Source: Melastoma dodecandrum (lineage: Eukaryota > Streptophyta > Magnoliopsida > Myrtales > Melastomataceae). Taken from it: a stretch of 64,000 bases of DNA. The notes beneath the pieces are model-generated. The model saw only the letters and a list, made by a program, of their open reading frames with translations. It was not told the DNA's origin and searched no databases. This document shows, one piece after another, positions 25,163 to 33,567 of the stretch; position 1 is the stretch's first letter; the number at the start of each line of letters is the position of its first letter. The stretch is taken from the NCBI GenBank assembly GCA_029817715.1, contig JARUPY010000398.1, positions 3,502,001-3,566,000 on the forward strand, read 5' to 3'. Position numbers and translations under genes: made by a program.

Positions 25163-26569
25163 CTACTGCGCGCGCGGTAGCGCCAGCACGGCGGTCAATC
25201 CGCCCTCGCTCGCGCGCAGCGCCAGGGTGCCGCCGTAGAGTTCGGCCAGCTCGCGCGTGATCGGCAGGCCGAAGCCGTGACCCGGAACGGTTTCATCGAG
25301 ACGCAGCCCGGGTTGCATGGCTTGCGCGATCTGCGCTTCGCCGAGCCCCGGCCCGTCGTCGGCGATCTCGATCTGCATCCGGTCGCCGGCAGGGTGGACG
25401 CGGCAAGCCACGGTGCCGTGCGCGTATTTGAACGCGTTGTCCAGCAGGTTGCCGAGCATTTCGTCGACGTCCTGCGACTCGCAGGCGACCGCGGCGTCGG
25501 CCTCGCACGCGAGGCTCACGCGCAGGCCCCGGTCGGCGTGAATCTTCTCGAGCATGTCGAGGAGGTCGCCGAGGCGGGGCCGCAGCGCCGTCTGCGCGCG
25601 GGCCGGACCGGCGAGCGCGGCGGCCCGGGCGCGTCCGAGATGATGGCGCACCCGCCGCTCGATCGCGACGACGAGCCCCTGCACCTGCGTACGCTCCGGG
25701 CCGGCGAGATGATCGGCGGCGAGCGAGAGCGTCGCCAGCGGCGTCTTCAGCCCGTGCGCGAGGTTGGCGACGTGCTGGCGCGCGCGCGACAGCGTCTTGG
25801 CATTCTGGGCCAGCAGCGAATTCAACTCGTCGACGAGCGGGCGCACCTCGATCGGCTGGCGATCCGACAGCGCGACGCGCCGCCCCGTGCGCACCTCCGC
25901 GATTTCCGCCCGCAGCCGCGACAGAGGAGCGAGCCCGATCCGCACGAGCGCGATCGCCGAGGCGAGCAGCACGAGGCCGAGGATCAGCACGGCGAGGCCG
26001 AGCCTCGACAGCGCATCGCGCAGCGGGTCGGAGATGGCGCGCTGGGGTGCCGCCGCGAGGATCGTGACCGGCGTGCCGTCGATCGTGCGAAGCGCGATGC
26101 GGGCATGAACGGGCACGTGGTCCGGGCCGTTCAGGCGGAGCGTGCGCGCGTGCAGGCCCGGTGTGCCGTTTGGTGACGGCGGCGCGAGATCTGGCGGCGC
26201 GGGCGGCGGCGGCGGGCTCGGCGCAGCGTTGATTTCGTCGAGGTCTGGCGGGGTGAAGGCGCCCGGCGCGAGCCAGCGCGTCTCGAGCGCATTGCGGGGG
26301 CCCCCGATCCACCAGAAGGATTGGTGGTGCGGCTTATCGAAGGGCGGCCCGTCCGCGTCGCCGACGAGGGCGATGGTCTTGTCGGGCCGCACCTGCAGTT
26401 GCGAGGCGAGCGCCACGAGTTTGTTGTCGAGCCGCTGGTCGATCTGGCCCGTCACGAAGCGCTCCAGCAGGGCGCCGACACCGTAGAGCGTGACGACACC
26501 TGCGACGAGCGTGATGAGCAGTGCGCCGAGCGTCAGGCGACCGCCGAGCGATGCGGGGACGAGGTTCAT
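25163..26569 (-). CDS. Two-component sensor histidine kinase
   Basis: A 468-residue inner-membrane kinase: TM1 about residues 13-35, periplasmic sensor about 36-185, TM2 about 188-210, HAMP about 210-262, HisKA with phospho-acceptor His272 (NLAHGLKTPLATLS), then HATPase_c with N box NLLDNAFKYAH, G1 DDGPGLGE and G2 GHGFGLPITREL. The periplasmic part contains a proline run near residues 117-133 (PSPPPPPAPPDLAPPSP). It follows its response regulator by 10 bases. PhoQ/BaeS-like in layout; the signal is unknown. Confidence 0.9.
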   Translation of the reverse strand: MNLVPASLGGRLTLGALLITLVAGVVTLYGVGALLERFVTGQIDQRLDNKLVALASQLQVRPDKTIALVGDADGPPFDKPHHQSFWWIGGPRNALETRWLAPGAFTPPDLDEINAAPSPPPPPAPPDLAPPSPNGTPGLHARTLRLNGPDHVPVHARIALRTIDGTPVTILAAAPQRAISDPLRDALSRLGLAVLILGLVLLASAIALVRIGLAPLSRLRAEIAEVRTGRRVALSDRQPIEVRPLVDELNSLLAQNAKTLSRARQHVANLAHGLKTPLATLSLAADHLAGPERTQVQGLVVAIERRVRHHLGRARAAALAGPARAQTALRPRLGDLLDMLEKIHADRGLRVSLACEADAAVACESQDVDEMLGNLLDNAFKYAHGTVACRVHPAGDRMQIEIADDGPGLGEAQIAQAMQPGLRLDETVPGHGFGLPITRELAELYGGTLALRASEGGLTAVLALPRAQ

Positions 26570-26579
26570 CGCCGGCCCC

Positions 26580-27245
26580 TCACTCCGACTGTTCGACGAG
26601 ACGATAGCCGCGGCCGCGCACGGTTTCGATCATCGCGCGCCCGATCTTGCGGCGGAGCCGCGCGATGATGACCTCGACCGAATTCGAGTCCGTTTCTGTC
26701 TCGCTTGCGTAGACGCGCTCCATCAGGTCGGCGCGCTCGACGACGACCCCTTTGCGCAAGGCCAAACAAGAAAGTACGCGCCATTCGAGGGCCGTCAAAC
26801 GAATCGGTAGGCCGTCGAGATCGAAGACGCCGATGTGCGCGTTGAAGGTGAGCGGCCCGCATTGCACCTTGGTGTCGGCATAGCCGGCCGCGCGGCGCAC
26901 GAGCGCGCGCAGGCGCATCACCAGTTCCTCGACGCGGAACGGCTTGGTCAGGAAATCGTCGGCGCCGGCCTTGAAGCCCTCGACCTTCTCGCTCCAGGCA
27001 TCGCGCGCCGTCAGGATGAGAACGGGCAGCTTCACGCCCTCGCCGCGCCAGCTGCGCAGCACGGCGATACCGGGCACCTTCGGCAGGCCGAGATCGAGCA
27101 CCGCGGCATCGTAAAGACCGGTCGAGCCGAGATGCTGGCCGTCCTCGCCGTTGGCGGCATGGTCGACGACGAAGTTCTCGAGCGCGAGACCGCGGACGAT
27201 CTCGGCGGCAAGCGGTCCATCATCCTCGATAAGCAGGATTTTCAT
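26580..27245 (-). CDS. OmpR/PhoB-family response regulator
   Basis: A 221-residue regulator. The receiver domain (about 1-115) has E7/D8/D9, phospho-acceptor Asp51 (AAVLDLGLP), Thr79 (LILTAR) and Lys101 (LTKPFRVEEL). The C-terminal winged helix (about 125-218) shows LTALEWRVLSCLALRKGVVV and VEVIIARLRRKIG, RGRGYRL. First gene of a two-gene operon with the kinase. Divergent from a secreted proline-rich gene 143 bases away, a natural target. Confidence 0.92.
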   Translation of the reverse strand: MKILLIEDDGPLAAEIVRGLALENFVVDHAANGEDGQHLGSTGLYDAAVLDLGLPKVPGIAVLRSWRGEGVKLPVLILTARDAWSEKVEGFKAGADDFLTKPFRVEELVMRLRALVRRAAGYADTKVQCGPLTFNAHIGVFDLDGLPIRLTALEWRVLSCLALRKGVVVERADLMERVYASETETDSNSVEVIIARLRRKIGRAMIETVRGRGYRLVEQSE

Positions 27246-27387
27246 GCGCGCGGCGTGTCAGACGAAAAGCCGCCCTAGCCCAGCGGGCTGAACCGAAGCT
27301 GAACGGCTTCATTCAGATCCAGTTTGTTGCGCGCGCCTAACGTACTTCCTGCGTCGAGCAACCGACGCGAGCCAACGAGGATGCTGC

Positions 27388-27711
27388 ATGCGATCCGCAA
27401 CTCTCGCTCTTGCCGCCGCCATCGCGGGCGCCACTCTCACAAGCGCCTTCGCGCAGCAGCCACCCGCGCCGGGCGCGGCACCCCCACCGCCGCCGCCCGG
27501 CGATGCCGCCGCACCCTCACCGCCGCCGCCCCGGGGCCCCAAGGCGGACCGGCCGCCGCCTCCGCCGCCCGGCGCCTCGATCGAGATCGAGCGCGGCGGC
27601 CCCGCGGGCTCGCGCCTCGTCGTACGCTGCGCCGAGCGCGACAGCACGCAGGAGTGCGCGAACATCGCAACCACCCTGTTGGCCAAGGTGGATGCCACGC
27701 CGACAAAATAA
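27388..27711 (+). CDS. Secreted proline-rich small protein
   Basis: A 107-residue protein with a cleavable signal peptide (ALAAAIAGATLTSAFA|QQ). Residues 24-62 are almost entirely proline, alanine and glycine, including two PPPPPP runs. The C-terminal 45 residues form a small domain with two cysteines (RLVVRCAERDSTQECANIA) that could form a disulfide. No family recognised. Divergent from the two-component genes and probably controlled by them (inference). Confidence 0.7.
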   Translation: MRSATLALAAAIAGATLTSAFAQQPPAPGAAPPPPPPGDAAAPSPPPPRGPKADRPPPPPPGASIEIERGGPAGSRLVVRCAERDSTQECANIATTLLAKVDATPTK

Positions 27712-27777
27712 TCGCGGGCCCGGCGAACGAATGCCGCGTCGCAAACATTACAAGCTCAGCTTTAAGGACCTTCCAAA

Positions 27778-28266
27778 ATGCCGCACCATGATCGTTCCGC
27801 CGTGAGCGGACACATTACGGATGTCTTTGCGCATCGATTCGTTGTTGAAACGGCGAAGGGCGATCGCGTCCTCGCCGATATTGGTCCGAAAGGCGCGGAT
27901 CTCGTCACGCTGAAGCCGGGCCTCGCGGTTCGTCTCGAGGGCGAGCAGAAACCATCCGAGCTGAAAGTTGATTCGATCGTGGTCGCGGGCGGACGTCCCG
28001 TCGCGATCCCGCACAAGCCGAAGCCGCATCATGGGCCGGCACACCACGCGGAGGGCAAGCCCGAGATCGCGGTCGAGGCCGTGCGCGCCGCAGGTTACCA
28101 GCCGCTCGGCGCGCCGCGTCGCAAGCCGAAGCACTTCGAGGTATTGGCCCGCACCGGCCGCGCCTATTTCGAATGCCACGTCGAGCTCGACGGTCGGATC
28201 CGCAAGGAGAAGCCCGTCGCCCCGCACGACGAGAAATGGGCCCACGACATCGCCGCCGCGGCGTGA
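27778..28266 (+). CDS. Hypothetical protein with His/Pro-rich linker
   Basis: A 162-residue protein without signal peptide. The N-terminal part (about residues 1-75) is rich in beta-type residues (GHITDVFAHRFVVETAKGDR), a central linker is rich in His/Pro/Lys (HKPKPHHGPAHHAEGKP), and the C-terminal third (HFEVLARTGRAYFECHVELD) has the look of a PepSY-type small domain. The His cluster could bind metal (inference). AAGGA precedes ATG 27778. It ends 7 bases before the MFS gene, so the two are probably co-transcribed. Confidence 0.65.
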   Translation: MPHHDRSAVSGHITDVFAHRFVVETAKGDRVLADIGPKGADLVTLKPGLAVRLEGEQKPSELKVDSIVVAGGRPVAIPHKPKPHHGPAHHAEGKPEIAVEAVRAAGYQPLGAPRRKPKHFEVLARTGRAYFECHVELDGRIRKEKPVAPHDEKWAHDIAAAA

Positions 28267-28273
28267 CCTCGGC

Positions 28274-29608
28274 GTGACGACCCTGACCGACAGCGCGCGG
28301 GCGGCGAACCCGTCGACCGCGCGTGCCGCGCCGCCTCGGCGCGCGCTGATCGGCCTCGACGCACTCAATTTCTTCCTGGCCGACGTCGAGGCGGGCCTCG
28401 GTCCCTATCTCGCGATCTACCTGATTGCCGAGCGGGGACCCAACCACGGCTGGAACGAGGCGACGACCGGTCTCGTCATGACGATCGCCGGGATCGCAGG
28501 TCTTATCGCGCAGACGCCCGCCGGAGCCTTCGTCGACAGGACGCGACACAAGCGGCTCGTGCTGATTCTCGCGGCGATCGCCATCACGGCCGCTTGCGTC
28601 GTGCTGCCGTTTCTCACGAGCTTCACGCTCGTCGCGCTGACCCAGTCGATCGCCGGGATTGCGGGCGCGATCTTCCCGCCGGCCCTTACGGCCGTCACGC
28701 TTGGGATCGTGGGGCCCAAAGCCTTCTCGCGTCAGATCGGTCGCAACCAGGGATTCAATCACGCGGGCAACGCCGTCTCCGCTGCGATCGCAGGCGGCAC
28801 GGCCTACCTTTTCGGGCCGATCGTCGTCTTCTGGTTGATGGCCGTGCTGACGGTGCTGAGCATCGTCTCGACGCTGCTCATTCCGGCGGAGGCCATCGAC
28901 GACGACGTCGCGCGTGGGCTCGAGCAGGGAAACGACAGCAGCTCGAAGGTCTCGATCGTCGCCGCGCTACTCCAGAACAAGTATCTCATGCTCTTCGCCG
29001 TGCTCGCGGCGATCTTTCACTTGTCGAACGCCGCGATGCTGACCTCCGTCGGGCAGCTTCTCACCAAGCTCGACGGCAAGTCGAACGCCACGTCGCTGAT
29101 CTCCGTCTGCATCGTCGCGGCGCAATTCGTCATGGTGCCCGTCGCGATCTTCGTCGGCGCGAAGGCCGACACGATCGGCCGCAAGCCGATCTTCCTCGTC
29201 GCCTTCGGCGTACTCGCCGTTCGCGGCGCGCTCTACACGTTCTCCGACAATTCCTATTGGCTCGTCGGCGTGCAGTGCCTCGACGGCATCGGCGCCGGAA
29301 TCTACGGCGCATTGTTTCCCATCGTTGTCGCGGATCTGACACGCGGCACCGGACGCTTCAATGTCGGTCAGGGTGCGGTCGCGACGACGCAGGGGCTCGG
29401 CGCGTCTCTGTCGGCGACGCTCGCCGGCGTCATCATCGTCTCCGCGGGCTTCTCCGCGGCCTTTCTCGCGCTCGGTGCCATCGCGGTCCTCGGCTTCGTA
29501 CTCTACGCGCTGCTGATGCCGGAGACGCTCGACTTCGTGCCGCCGCGCTCCTCTGGCCGAGCGCCGGACATACCCGCGGCCGGTCCGACAGCCCCTGCTG
29601 CGGCCTGA
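28274..29608 (+). CDS. MFS transporter
   Basis: A 444-residue major facilitator with about 12 transmembrane helices. GPYLAIYLIAERG and the loop GAFVDRTRHKRLVL (the conserved motif between TM2 and TM3) are seen, and a long central loop (AEAIDDDVARGLEQGNDSSS) divides the halves. GTG at 28274 (MTTLTDSARAAN) is the best start because the frame upstream overlaps the previous gene. It resembles drug/metabolite exporters; the substrate is unknown. Confidence 0.82.
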   Translation: MTTLTDSARAANPSTARAAPPRRALIGLDALNFFLADVEAGLGPYLAIYLIAERGPNHGWNEATTGLVMTIAGIAGLIAQTPAGAFVDRTRHKRLVLILAAIAITAACVVLPFLTSFTLVALTQSIAGIAGAIFPPALTAVTLGIVGPKAFSRQIGRNQGFNHAGNAVSAAIAGGTAYLFGPIVVFWLMAVLTVLSIVSTLLIPAEAIDDDVARGLEQGNDSSSKVSIVAALLQNKYLMLFAVLAAIFHLSNAAMLTSVGQLLTKLDGKSNATSLISVCIVAAQFVMVPVAIFVGAKADTIGRKPIFLVAFGVLAVRGALYTFSDNSYWLVGVQCLDGIGAGIYGALFPIVVADLTRGTGRFNVGQGAVATTQGLGASLSATLAGVIIVSAGFSAAFLALGAIAVLGFVLYALLMPETLDFVPPRSSGRAPDIPAAGPTAPAAA

Positions 29609-29665
29609 CGGCAGCTCTTCGACCCCTCCACCCACTCTCGAACGACCACGACGACGGAGCTCCTC

Positions 29666-30793
29666 ATGCCCACGCTTGAGCCGCCCTTGAGCTTCGCCCA
29701 TATCGGCGACCTGCATCTCACCGAAGCCGATGAGCAGAACCATCGCGACTTCCGCGCGATCGTCGCGGAGATCGCGCGGGACCTCGAAGGCCAGATCGAC
29801 TTCGTCTACGTCCCCGGCGACAACGCCGACAACGGGCTGCCCGCACAATATGGCTTGGTCCGCGACGCGCTGGCGACCCTGCCGATGCCGGTCCACGTGA
29901 TTACCGGCGACCACGACATGGAGCAGGGCGGGCTCGACGCCTTCTACGAAACGCTGGGGGCCGATCGCCTTCCCAAGCGCGTCGATGTCGCCGGCGTGCG
30001 GTGCCTCTTCCTCGACATCTGCGGACCCGGAAGCGGCGGCCCGGACTTCCGCATCGGCGCCGAGCAGACCCGATGGTTCGAGACGCAACTTCGCGAGGCG
30101 AGGGCGGCGGGCGAGCGGTGCGCCGTCTTCATGCACACGTACCCGGACGATCTGAAGGGCGACGGCGAGACGGGGGGCGTCGCCAAGGCTCTCGCGGACG
30201 GCGAGGTGCTGCTCGTCGACATGGGCCACACGCATTACAACGAGCTCGCCAACGACGGGCGCACGATCTACGCCGCGACCCGCTCGACGGGGCAGATCGA
30301 GGAAGGGCCGGTCGGCTATGCGATCGTCGCCATCGATCAAGGCGTCGTCTCGTGGCGCTTCAAGGAACTGGCGGCCAACTTCCCGCAAGTGCTGATCACG
30401 TCGCCGGCGGACCGCCGCCTCGCGACGCGCGCGGACGACGCGGATCATCTGCCGGGCGAGGCCTGCAGTCTGCGCGTCAGCGTGCTCGGGCGCACGCCCG
30501 TCCGTCGCTGCACCTACCGCCTCGACGGCGGATCGCCGGAGCCGCTCGAGCCGATCGGTGGCACGCGGTTCACGGCGGACGTGCGGCTGCCTCGGACCGC
30601 GACGCGCCTGACGGTCGAGGCGGAAGATGCCGAGGGTCGGGTCGGATCGGAGACGATCGAGATCGCCCGCGACGACGACCTCGCGGTCCGGCGCCATGCC
30701 GACGGCAGCGACAAGGACGCGATCGGCGCATGGCCGGAGCGCGGGATCCCCGGCGGCCAGCTCGGCCCGAACCGCAACGGACGGCATTGGTAA
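29666..30793 (+). CDS. Calcineurin-like metallophosphoesterase
   Basis: A 375-residue two-metal phosphoesterase. Motifs in order: FAHIGDLHLTE, VYVPGDNADN, VITGDHDMEQG, FMHTYPDD and VDMGHTHYNE, the usual D-x-H / GD / GDHD (in place of GNHD) / H / GHxH set. The C-terminal about 100 residues form an extra beta-rich (Ig-like) domain (CTYRLDGGSPEPLEPIGG). No signal peptide. The stop codon overlaps the next start (TAATG), so it is translationally coupled to the ion transporter. The substrate (nucleotide, phospholipid or protein) is unknown. Confidence 0.85.
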   Translation: MPTLEPPLSFAHIGDLHLTEADEQNHRDFRAIVAEIARDLEGQIDFVYVPGDNADNGLPAQYGLVRDALATLPMPVHVITGDHDMEQGGLDAFYETLGADRLPKRVDVAGVRCLFLDICGPGSGGPDFRIGAEQTRWFETQLREARAAGERCAVFMHTYPDDLKGDGETGGVAKALADGEVLLVDMGHTHYNELANDGRTIYAATRSTGQIEEGPVGYAIVAIDQGVVSWRFKELAANFPQVLITSPADRRLATRADDADHLPGEACSLRVSVLGRTPVRRCTYRLDGGSPEPLEPIGGTRFTADVRLPRTATRLTVEAEDAEGRVGSETIEIARDDDLAVRRHADGSDKDAIGAWPERGIPGGQLGPNRNGRHW

Positions 30794-32052
30794 TGGCGCT
30801 CGATTCCTCTCACCTCCTCACCTGGGGCATCGCGGCCGCCGCCACCGCCGGCGTCATCCTGCGCCCGTTCAAGCTGCCGGAGTTCGTCTGGGCCGTCGCC
30901 GGCGCCGCGGCGCTCGTCGCGCTGCGTCTCATCTCGCCGGGCGATGCCTGGACGGGCGTGCTGAAAGGCCTCGACGTCTATCTTTTCCTCGTCGGCATGA
31001 TGGCGCTTGCCGAGGTCGCGCGGCAGGAAGGGCTCTTCGACTGGCTCGCTAGCCTCGCGGTGCGCCGTGCTAAGGGCTCGGCGCCGCGCCTCTTCGCCTT
31101 GATTTACGGCGTCGGCATCGTCGTCACCGCTTTGCTGTCCAACGATGCGACGGCAGTCGTGCTCACGCCAGCCGTCTACGCCGCGGCGAAGGCCGCCAAG
31201 GCCGAGCCGCTGCCCTATCTCTTCATCTGCGCGCTCATCGCGAACGCCGCGAGCTTCGTGCTGCCGATCTCGAACCCGGCGAACCTCGTCGTCTACGCGA
31301 GTCACATGCCGCCGCTCGTGTCGTGGCTGGCACGCTTCGGCCTCGCATCGGTGGCCTCGATCGCCGTCACCTATCTGGTGCTGCGCTTTACGCAGCGCCG
31401 TTATCTCTCGGAGCCGATCGAGACCGATGTCGAAGGCAAGCAGCTGTCGCTGAGTGGCAAGGTGGCCGGCTTCGGCATCGTGCTGACGGGCGCCGCGCTC
31501 ATCGGCGCCTCCGCCCTCGATCTGCAACTCGGCTTGCCGACCTTCGTCGCCGGCCTGCTGACCGTGGTGGTCGTGCTCGCCATCCGTCGCGGCGGCCTCG
31601 TCGAGACGATGAAGGACATCTCGTGGGGCGTCCTGCCGCTCGTCGCCGGGCTTTTCGTCCTCGTTCAGGCGCTCGAGGCGACGGGCGTCCTCAAGATGCT
31701 CGGCGAGGAGCTGAAGATGCTGGCACAGCGCTCGGACGCCGAAGCCGGCTGGATCTCGGGCTGCGTGATCGCGGTGGCGACGAACCTCGTGAACAACCTG
31801 CCGGCCGGCCTGCTCGCGGGCGCAGCGGTACAGACGGCGCATGTGAACGACAAAGTGGCCGGCGCCGTTCTCATCGGCGTCGATCTCGGGCCGAACCTGT
31901 CGGTGACGGGGTCGCTCGCGACCATCCTCTGGCTCACGGCCATCCGGCGCGAGGGCGAGGACGTCAGTGCCTGGACCTTCCTGAAGCTCGGCATCCTCGC
32001 GATGCCTCCGGCGCTCGTCGCGGCGCTCGCCGGCCTGCTGTTGCTCCCCTGA
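30793..32052 (+). CDS. ArsB/NhaD-SLC13-type ion transporter
   Basis: A 419-residue membrane protein with about 11 helices from the ion-transporter superfamily. It has LLSNDATAVVLTPAVYAAAK, NAASFVLPISNPANLVVY and VNNLPAGLLAGAA with DLGPNLSVTGSLATILW, which are the repeated family signatures (two NxxN/P-type half repeats). These match arsenite efflux (ArsB) and related anion transporters. No arsR or arsC is near, so arsenic export is not shown. The ATG overlaps the phosphoesterase stop. Confidence 0.82.
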   Translation: MALDSSHLLTWGIAAAATAGVILRPFKLPEFVWAVAGAAALVALRLISPGDAWTGVLKGLDVYLFLVGMMALAEVARQEGLFDWLASLAVRRAKGSAPRLFALIYGVGIVVTALLSNDATAVVLTPAVYAAAKAAKAEPLPYLFICALIANAASFVLPISNPANLVVYASHMPPLVSWLARFGLASVASIAVTYLVLRFTQRRYLSEPIETDVEGKQLSLSGKVAGFGIVLTGAALIGASALDLQLGLPTFVAGLLTVVVVLAIRRGGLVETMKDISWGVLPLVAGLFVLVQALEATGVLKMLGEELKMLAQRSDAEAGWISGCVIAVATNLVNNLPAGLLAGAAVQTAHVNDKVAGAVLIGVDLGPNLSVTGSLATILWLTAIRREGEDVSAWTFLKLGILAMPPALVAALAGLLLLP

Positions 32053-32065
32053 CGCCGGAGGTGCC

Positions 32066-32512
32066 ATGAACCCCGTCTTCCTCTACCCCTTCATCATCGT
32101 CGCCGGCGCGCTGCAGGCCGCCGGCAATTCCATGAATGCGAAGCTGCGCACCGCGCTCGTCAATCCGTGGCTCGCGGCGACGGTGTCGTTCCTCCTCATC
32201 GTGTTTGTCTTCGTGACGCTTTTCCTGGTGATGCCGACGCCGTTGCCGAGCATCGAGAAGCTCGAACATTTCCGCTGGTGGGCTCCGCTCGGGGGCCTCG
32301 CCGGCGCGGTCGCCGTCTTCGGCGGCCTCGCGCTCGTCGACAAGGTGGGGGCCGGCCCGTTCAACGGTCTCCTGATCACGGCGAATATTCTCACCTCGCT
32401 CGCGATCGACAATTTCGGGTGGTTCGGCATGCAGGCGCATGCGCAGACGCTGCCGCACCTGACCGGCGCCGCGCTCATGGTCGCCGGCATCGTGCTCATT
32501 GCCCGATTCTGA
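32066..32512 (+). CDS. DUF606 (DMT) membrane protein, first of pair
   Basis: A 148-residue, four- to five-helix protein of the DUF606/YdcZ group in the drug/metabolite transporter superfamily: MNPVFLYPFIIVAGALQAAG, LVNPWLAATVSFLLIVFVF, GGLAGAVAVFGGLALV, VGAGPFNGLLITANI. It starts 13 bases after the transporter gene behind GGAGG. Its neighbour is a close paralogue, so the two halves probably form a heterodimeric transporter. The substrate is unknown. Confidence 0.82.
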   Translation: MNPVFLYPFIIVAGALQAAGNSMNAKLRTALVNPWLAATVSFLLIVFVFVTLFLVMPTPLPSIEKLEHFRWWAPLGGLAGAVAVFGGLALVDKVGAGPFNGLLITANILTSLAIDNFGWFGMQAHAQTLPHLTGAALMVAGIVLIARF

Positions 32513-32523
32513 GGAGCGCGCCG

Positions 32524-32967
32524 ATGGACAAGCTTCTCTACCCGTTCGTCCTCCTCGCCGGCGCCCTGCAGGCGATCGGCGTGACGATGAACGCGGCGCT
32601 GAACTACGATCTCGTGAACCCATGGCTCGCGGCGCTCGTCTCGTTCCTGCCCATCGTCTTCGTCTTCATCGCGATGCTGGCGCTACGCCCGCTGCCGCTG
32701 CCGACGCGGGACGATATCGCGACGATGCCGTGGTGGGGGCCGCTAGGCGGCATCGCTGGTGCGGTTGCGGTCTTCGGCGGTCTGCTCTTCGTGCGAAAGG
32801 TCGGCGCGGCGCCGTTCAACGGCCTGCTGATCACCGCAAATCTGATCGCCTCGCTGACGATCGATCATTTCGGCTGGCTCTACATGCCGAAGCATCGCGC
32901 GGGAATCGGCCGCATCGCGGGGGCCGTGCTCATGGTCGCGGGGATTGCGCTGATCGCGTTCTTCTGA
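32524..32967 (+). CDS. DUF606 (DMT) membrane protein, second of pair
   Basis: A 147-residue paralogue of the preceding gene (LVNPWLAALVSFLPIVFVF, GGIAGAVAVFGGLLFVRKVG, APFNGLLITANLIAS), 11 bases downstream. GAGG sits before ATG 32524. Tandem small DMT genes of this type usually work as two-component transporters with opposite membrane topology. Confidence 0.82.
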   Translation: MDKLLYPFVLLAGALQAIGVTMNAALNYDLVNPWLAALVSFLPIVFVFIAMLALRPLPLPTRDDIATMPWWGPLGGIAGAVAVFGGLLFVRKVGAAPFNGLLITANLIASLTIDHFGWLYMPKHRAGIGRIAGAVLMVAGIALIAFF

Positions 32968-33013
32968 GGCGGAGAGCTTGCCGGACGGCGATGGTGCGCC
33001 GGCGCGCGAAGCG

Positions 33014-33520
33014 CTACTCGAACGCGAAGGCCATGCGGGCGCGCAGCTCGGAGCCGAACCGCTCCTGCGCCTCCCGGACGAACTTTCCACCGAGCCGCTT
33101 ATAAAACGCGATCGCGCGGTCGTTGTCGGCGAGAACCCAGACGATGACGGACTTGTAGCCGTGGTCGACGAGGTCGTTGCGCGCGACGTCGAACAGGCGG
33201 CGGCCGAAGCCGAGGCCCTGGAACTCGGGCGCGATGTAGAGCTCGAAGATCTCGGCGCCGTAAGGCATCGAGGGCACGCGATTGCGCCCATAGCTCGCAT
33301 AGCCGCCGATCGTCTCGTCGAAGTCGAGGACGACGAGCCGCGACTTGCGGACGATCGCCGAATGCCACCAGCGCGGCCCTCGTCGGGCGATCATTTTCTC
33401 GAGTTCGCGCCCGGGAATGATGCCGCGATATGCGTCGCGCCACGCCGCATCATGCACCTCCGCGATGCCCTGAGCGTCTTCAAGTCTGGCATTGCGGATC
33501 GTGATGAGCGTCTCGACCAT
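33014..33520 (-). CDS. GNAT-family N-acetyltransferase
   Basis: A 168-residue acetyltransferase. The fold is clear: IRNARLEDAQGIAEVHDAAW, VVLDFDETIGGYASYG, ELYIAPEFQGLGFGRRLFD (acetyl-CoA P-loop Q/RxxGxG/A) and VWVLADNDRAIAFYKRLGG. ATG at 33520. The substrate cannot be inferred; it resembles the RimI-like GNATs of unknown target. Stands alone. Confidence 0.85.
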   Translation of the reverse strand: MVETLITIRNARLEDAQGIAEVHDAAWRDAYRGIIPGRELEKMIARRGPRWWHSAIVRKSRLVVLDFDETIGGYASYGRNRVPSMPYGAEIFELYIAPEFQGLGFGRRLFDVARNDLVDHGYKSVIVWVLADNDRAIAFYKRLGGKFVREAQERFGSELRARMAFAFE

Positions 33521-33567
33521 GAGCGCGATGTTAGGCTCGCTTCCGTTCGCCCGGCAAGCAAAATTCA

